Origin: Anaerotignum sp.
GTDB lineage: Bacteria; Bacillota; Clostridia; Lachnospirales; Anaerotignaceae
DNA length: 15,378 nt
NCBI GenBank assembly: GCA_020024395.1
Contig: JAHHTV010000015.1
Coordinates: 1-15,378 of the forward strand
Reading direction: 5' to 3'
In this document: in pieces, positions 13,632-15,378 of the stretch
How the letters are laid out: each line of letters starts with the position of its first letter
How positions within the stretch are numbered: position 1 is the first letter of the stretch
Position numbers and translations under genes: made by a program
The notes under the pieces: model-generated
Databases searched by the model: none
What the model saw: the letters and a program-made list of their open reading frames with translations, nothing else
Told to the model about the DNA's origin: nothing

Positions 13632-14231
13632 TTATATTCTGACCATATGCCGCAATGCATTTTTCAACAATACCTCTGTTGTCATATTTTCTGCATCTGC
13701 AATCTGTTTGATTGCTTTTTCTGCTTCTGTGCGGCTGTATCCTAGTGCTGTTAATGCTGCGATTGCTTCTTGTTTGCAATCAGATTGTATGGTTGTCATA
13801 CTTTGTCCATCTATCGTTGGTATTTCTTGTTTTTCCAATTTATCTTTTATCTCCAATATCACACGCTGTGCCATTTTTTTTCCAACACCTGGGGCTTTGC
13901 ACAATGTTTTGACATCTTCCGAAAGTATTGCCACAACAATTTCTTGTGGTGTCAAATTAGACAAAAATCCCATAGCACCTTTTGGCCCAATCCCAGAAAC
14001 ACGAATGAGTTTTTGAAACAATTCTAATTCTTCTATATGCAAAAAACCATACAACACCATATCATCTTCTTTGATATGTAAATATGTATGTATTTTGATA
14101 ACTGTTCCTTGTTGTGGCATATGGGAAAGTGTTGTAGGAGAAACAAAAACACAATATCCCAAACCATTTGCTTCCACAATGATACAGCCATCACCACATT
14201 GTTCTAAACTGCCTTTGATATACGAAATCAT
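13632..14231 (-). CDS. ruvA: Holliday junction DNA helicase subunit RuvA
   Basis: RuvA binds four-way junctions and loads RuvB. The 199-aa product has the N-terminal OB-fold (MISYIKGSLE, then LHIKEDDMVLYGF), two helix-hairpin-helix motifs (RVSGIGPKGAMGFL and KAPGVGKKMAQRVILEIKDKL), and domain III (about 150-199, EAIAALTALGYSRTEAEKAI), which contacts RuvB. Length and order are normal. I chose ATG 14229-14231 because MISYIKG is the usual RuvA start and GAAAGG is at a workable distance. The upstream ATG at 14243 directly abuts that site with no spacer. It has a good promoter and heads the ruvA-ruvB-small gene operon. Confidence 0.95.
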   Translation of the reverse strand: MISYIKGSLEQCGDGCIIVEANGLGYCVFVSPTTLSHMPQQGTVIKIHTYLHIKEDDMVLYGFLHIEELELFQKLIRVSGIGPKGAMGFLSNLTPQEIVVAILSEDVKTLCKAPGVGKKMAQRVILEIKDKLEKQEIPTIDGQSMTTIQSDCKQEAIAALTALGYSRTEAEKAIKQIADAENMTTEVLLKNALRHMVRI

Positions 14232-14257
14232 ATATACTTTCATCCTTTCATTTTTCT

Positions 14258-14286
14258 ATTATATAAGAGGGTTTTTAAAAGAGCAA
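14258..14286 (-). promoter_or_regulatory. Predicted promoter of the ruvAB operon
   Basis: The minus strand has TTGCTC (14281-14286), a 17-base spacer and a perfect TATAAT (14258-14263), ending 26 bases before the ruvA ATG. No SOS-box-like palindrome is seen next to it. Confidence 0.6.
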
Positions 14287-14330
14287 TACAGAAAAGAAAA
14301 TATGTTCGTATTTTTCATTGTTTTTCTTAC

Positions 14331-14364
14331 AAAAAGCGGCTGTGCTTTGTTCACACAGCCATTT
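14331..14364 (-). terminator. Terminator after the EamA transporter gene
   Basis: GGCTGTG (14338-14344) pairs with CACAGCC (14354-14360). Outside a mismatch, further A-U pairs extend the stem, and CTTTTTG follows in the minus direction. It starts 3 bases after the transporter stop. Confidence 0.7.
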
Positions 14365-14367
14365 TGT

Positions 14368-15282
14368 TTATGACGATTGCTCACGGAAACTTTTGAAAGA
14401 AAGCATTAACACCGTTCCCAATATCATCACAAATCCCAATAAATCAATCCATTGAAAATCGGAACCCAAAAATAAAAAGGATATAATAATCGCTGTCACA
14501 GGTTCCACAGTACCCAAAACACACCCCATAAACGGCCCAACAATGCTAACACCTTTCAAATATAATGAAAATGCGATTGCTGTACCAACAACTACAACAC
14601 CAAATAAACAAAGTATTGTTTCTATATCCATAACAATTTGATATGTCCAAGGATGAACCACCACACTAAGTGCAATCCCTGCAAATAACATAGCATATCC
14701 CACGACCACATAAATACCATATTTTCTTGAAATTTCCGCTGCCAACAAATTATACAATGCTGCTGCCACTGCGGATATCAGACCAAAAAATAACGCCTTA
14801 TTTGTCAAAAGCATATTATGAATATTGCCATGTGTACTCAATAAAAATACCCCAAATACTGCTGCAAATACCGCACATACTTCAAATAGCTTCGGCAATC
14901 TTGGCTTGCTGATACAAACATATAGCAAAACCATTGTAGATGCTAATGATTGCAAAACCGTTGCGGTACCTGCATTGGAATGTTGCACAGCAGCAAAATA
15001 CGTATATTGGCAAAATAACATACCAAATATCGAAAATATCAAAAGTTGTTTGAAATCTTTTTTTTCTCGAAAAATTTCATGCATCGTTTTTCCTTGTCGC
15101 ATATAACCAATAGCCAAAAGCAATATTCCTGCTACCAAAAGTCGAATAGAAACCAGCCATTCTGCTGTCACACCTTTATTTTGAAACAAAAACTGTCCAA
15201 AACACCCCGATATGCCCCAGCAAATCCCTCCTGAAAGTGTATATGCAATTCCTGTTTTTTTTGATACCCTATCCATGTGCAT
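14368..15282 (-). CDS. EamA-family (DMT superfamily) transporter
   Basis: The 304-aa polytopic protein has ten predicted membrane helices in two five-helix repeats, the layout of EamA (DMT/RhaT-like) permeases. First-repeat signatures are GGICWGISGCFGQFLF and the FAAVQHSNAGTATVLQSLAS segment; the second repeat has SAVAAALYNLLAAEI and GCVLGTVEPVTAIIISFLFL, the latter with the conserved EPV motif. Such proteins export or import metabolites or amino acids; the substrate cannot be predicted. ATG at 15280-15282 follows AAGGGGG by 4-5 bases; the second ATG (MDRVSKK) 6 bases later is an equally plausible start. It is a single-gene unit with its own promoter and terminator. Confidence 0.9.
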   Translation of the reverse strand: MHMDRVSKKTGIAYTLSGGICWGISGCFGQFLFQNKGVTAEWLVSIRLLVAGILLLAIGYMRQGKTMHEIFREKKDFKQLLIFSIFGMLFCQYTYFAAVQHSNAGTATVLQSLASTMVLLYVCISKPRLPKLFEVCAVFAAVFGVFLLSTHGNIHNMLLTNKALFFGLISAVAAALYNLLAAEISRKYGIYVVVGYAMLFAGIALSVVVHPWTYQIVMDIETILCLFGVVVVGTAIAFSLYLKGVSIVGPFMGCVLGTVEPVTAIIISFLFLGSDFQWIDLLGFVMILGTVLMLSFKSFREQSS

Positions 15283-15313
15283 ACTTCCCCCTTATATTCT
15301 ATACTATATTTTC

Positions 15314-15342
15314 ATTATATAACGACATTTCTTTACACTCAA
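15314..15342 (-). promoter_or_regulatory. Predicted promoter of the EamA transporter gene
   Basis: TTGAGT (15337-15342), a 17-base spacer and a perfect TATAAT (15314-15319) lie on the minus strand, about 30 bases before the start codon. Confidence 0.6.
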
Positions 15343-15378
15343 TATCGTTTTTCCATAAAATCATGCATTGTATGTAAT

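Overview
The window is AT-rich chromosomal DNA from a Gram-positive, low-GC anaerobe, most likely a member of the Clostridia (Lachnospirales-like gut organisms fit best, but the genus cannot be named from sequence alone). The evidence is strong GGAGG-type ribosome binding sites, AddB-type recombination, a clostridial SecDF pair next to a TIGR04086-family membrane protein, a lipoprotein with a copper-amine-oxidase-like stalk domain, a clostridial-type ferredoxin, and compact intergenic regions closed by U-tailed hairpins. I see no insertion sequence, prophage, CRISPR array, tRNA or rRNA.

Layout from left to right. Positions 1-241 hold the start of an unknown gene (minus). 360-1141 is a two-gene redox unit (minus): a 2[4Fe-4S] ferredoxin translationally coupled to a NapH/NosR-like polytopic Fe-S membrane protein. 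1372-4065 is the export block (minus): TIGR04086 membrane protein, then secD and secF, with a promoter and a leader hairpin in front of secD. 4157-5017 is a PHP-domain phosphoesterase (plus), convergent with a Crp/Fnr-type regulator at 5083-5769 (minus). 5770-6135 has no protein gene but appears to encode a structured, C-rich small RNA (minus), ending in a strong terminator just upstream of the regulator gene. 6178-7710 is a stalk-domain lipoprotein and 7886-8305 a membrane-anchored FMN-binding protein (both minus). 8435-12308 is addB plus a YiiD_C-type thioesterase (plus). 12331-14231 is ruvA-ruvB plus a small unknown gene (minus), and 14368-15282 an EamA-family transporter (minus).

How the parts fit. 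SecDF with TIGR04086 supports protein export; RuvAB and AddB are recombination and repair components, but AddB's partner AddA is not in the window. Ferredoxin, NapH-like protein and FMN-binding protein are building blocks of membrane or extracytoplasmic electron transfer, and a Crp/Fnr regulator sits in the same window, so a redox theme is plausible but unproven. The most interesting item is the putative C-rich small RNA at about 5811-5985. It has two strong hairpins with C-rich loops and a run complementary to Shine-Dalgarno sequences, the hallmark of RsaE/RoxS- or LhrC-type translational repressors.

Minus-strand genes are G+T-rich on their coding strand and plus-strand genes are A+C-rich, which suggests that the minus strand is the leading strand of replication here.
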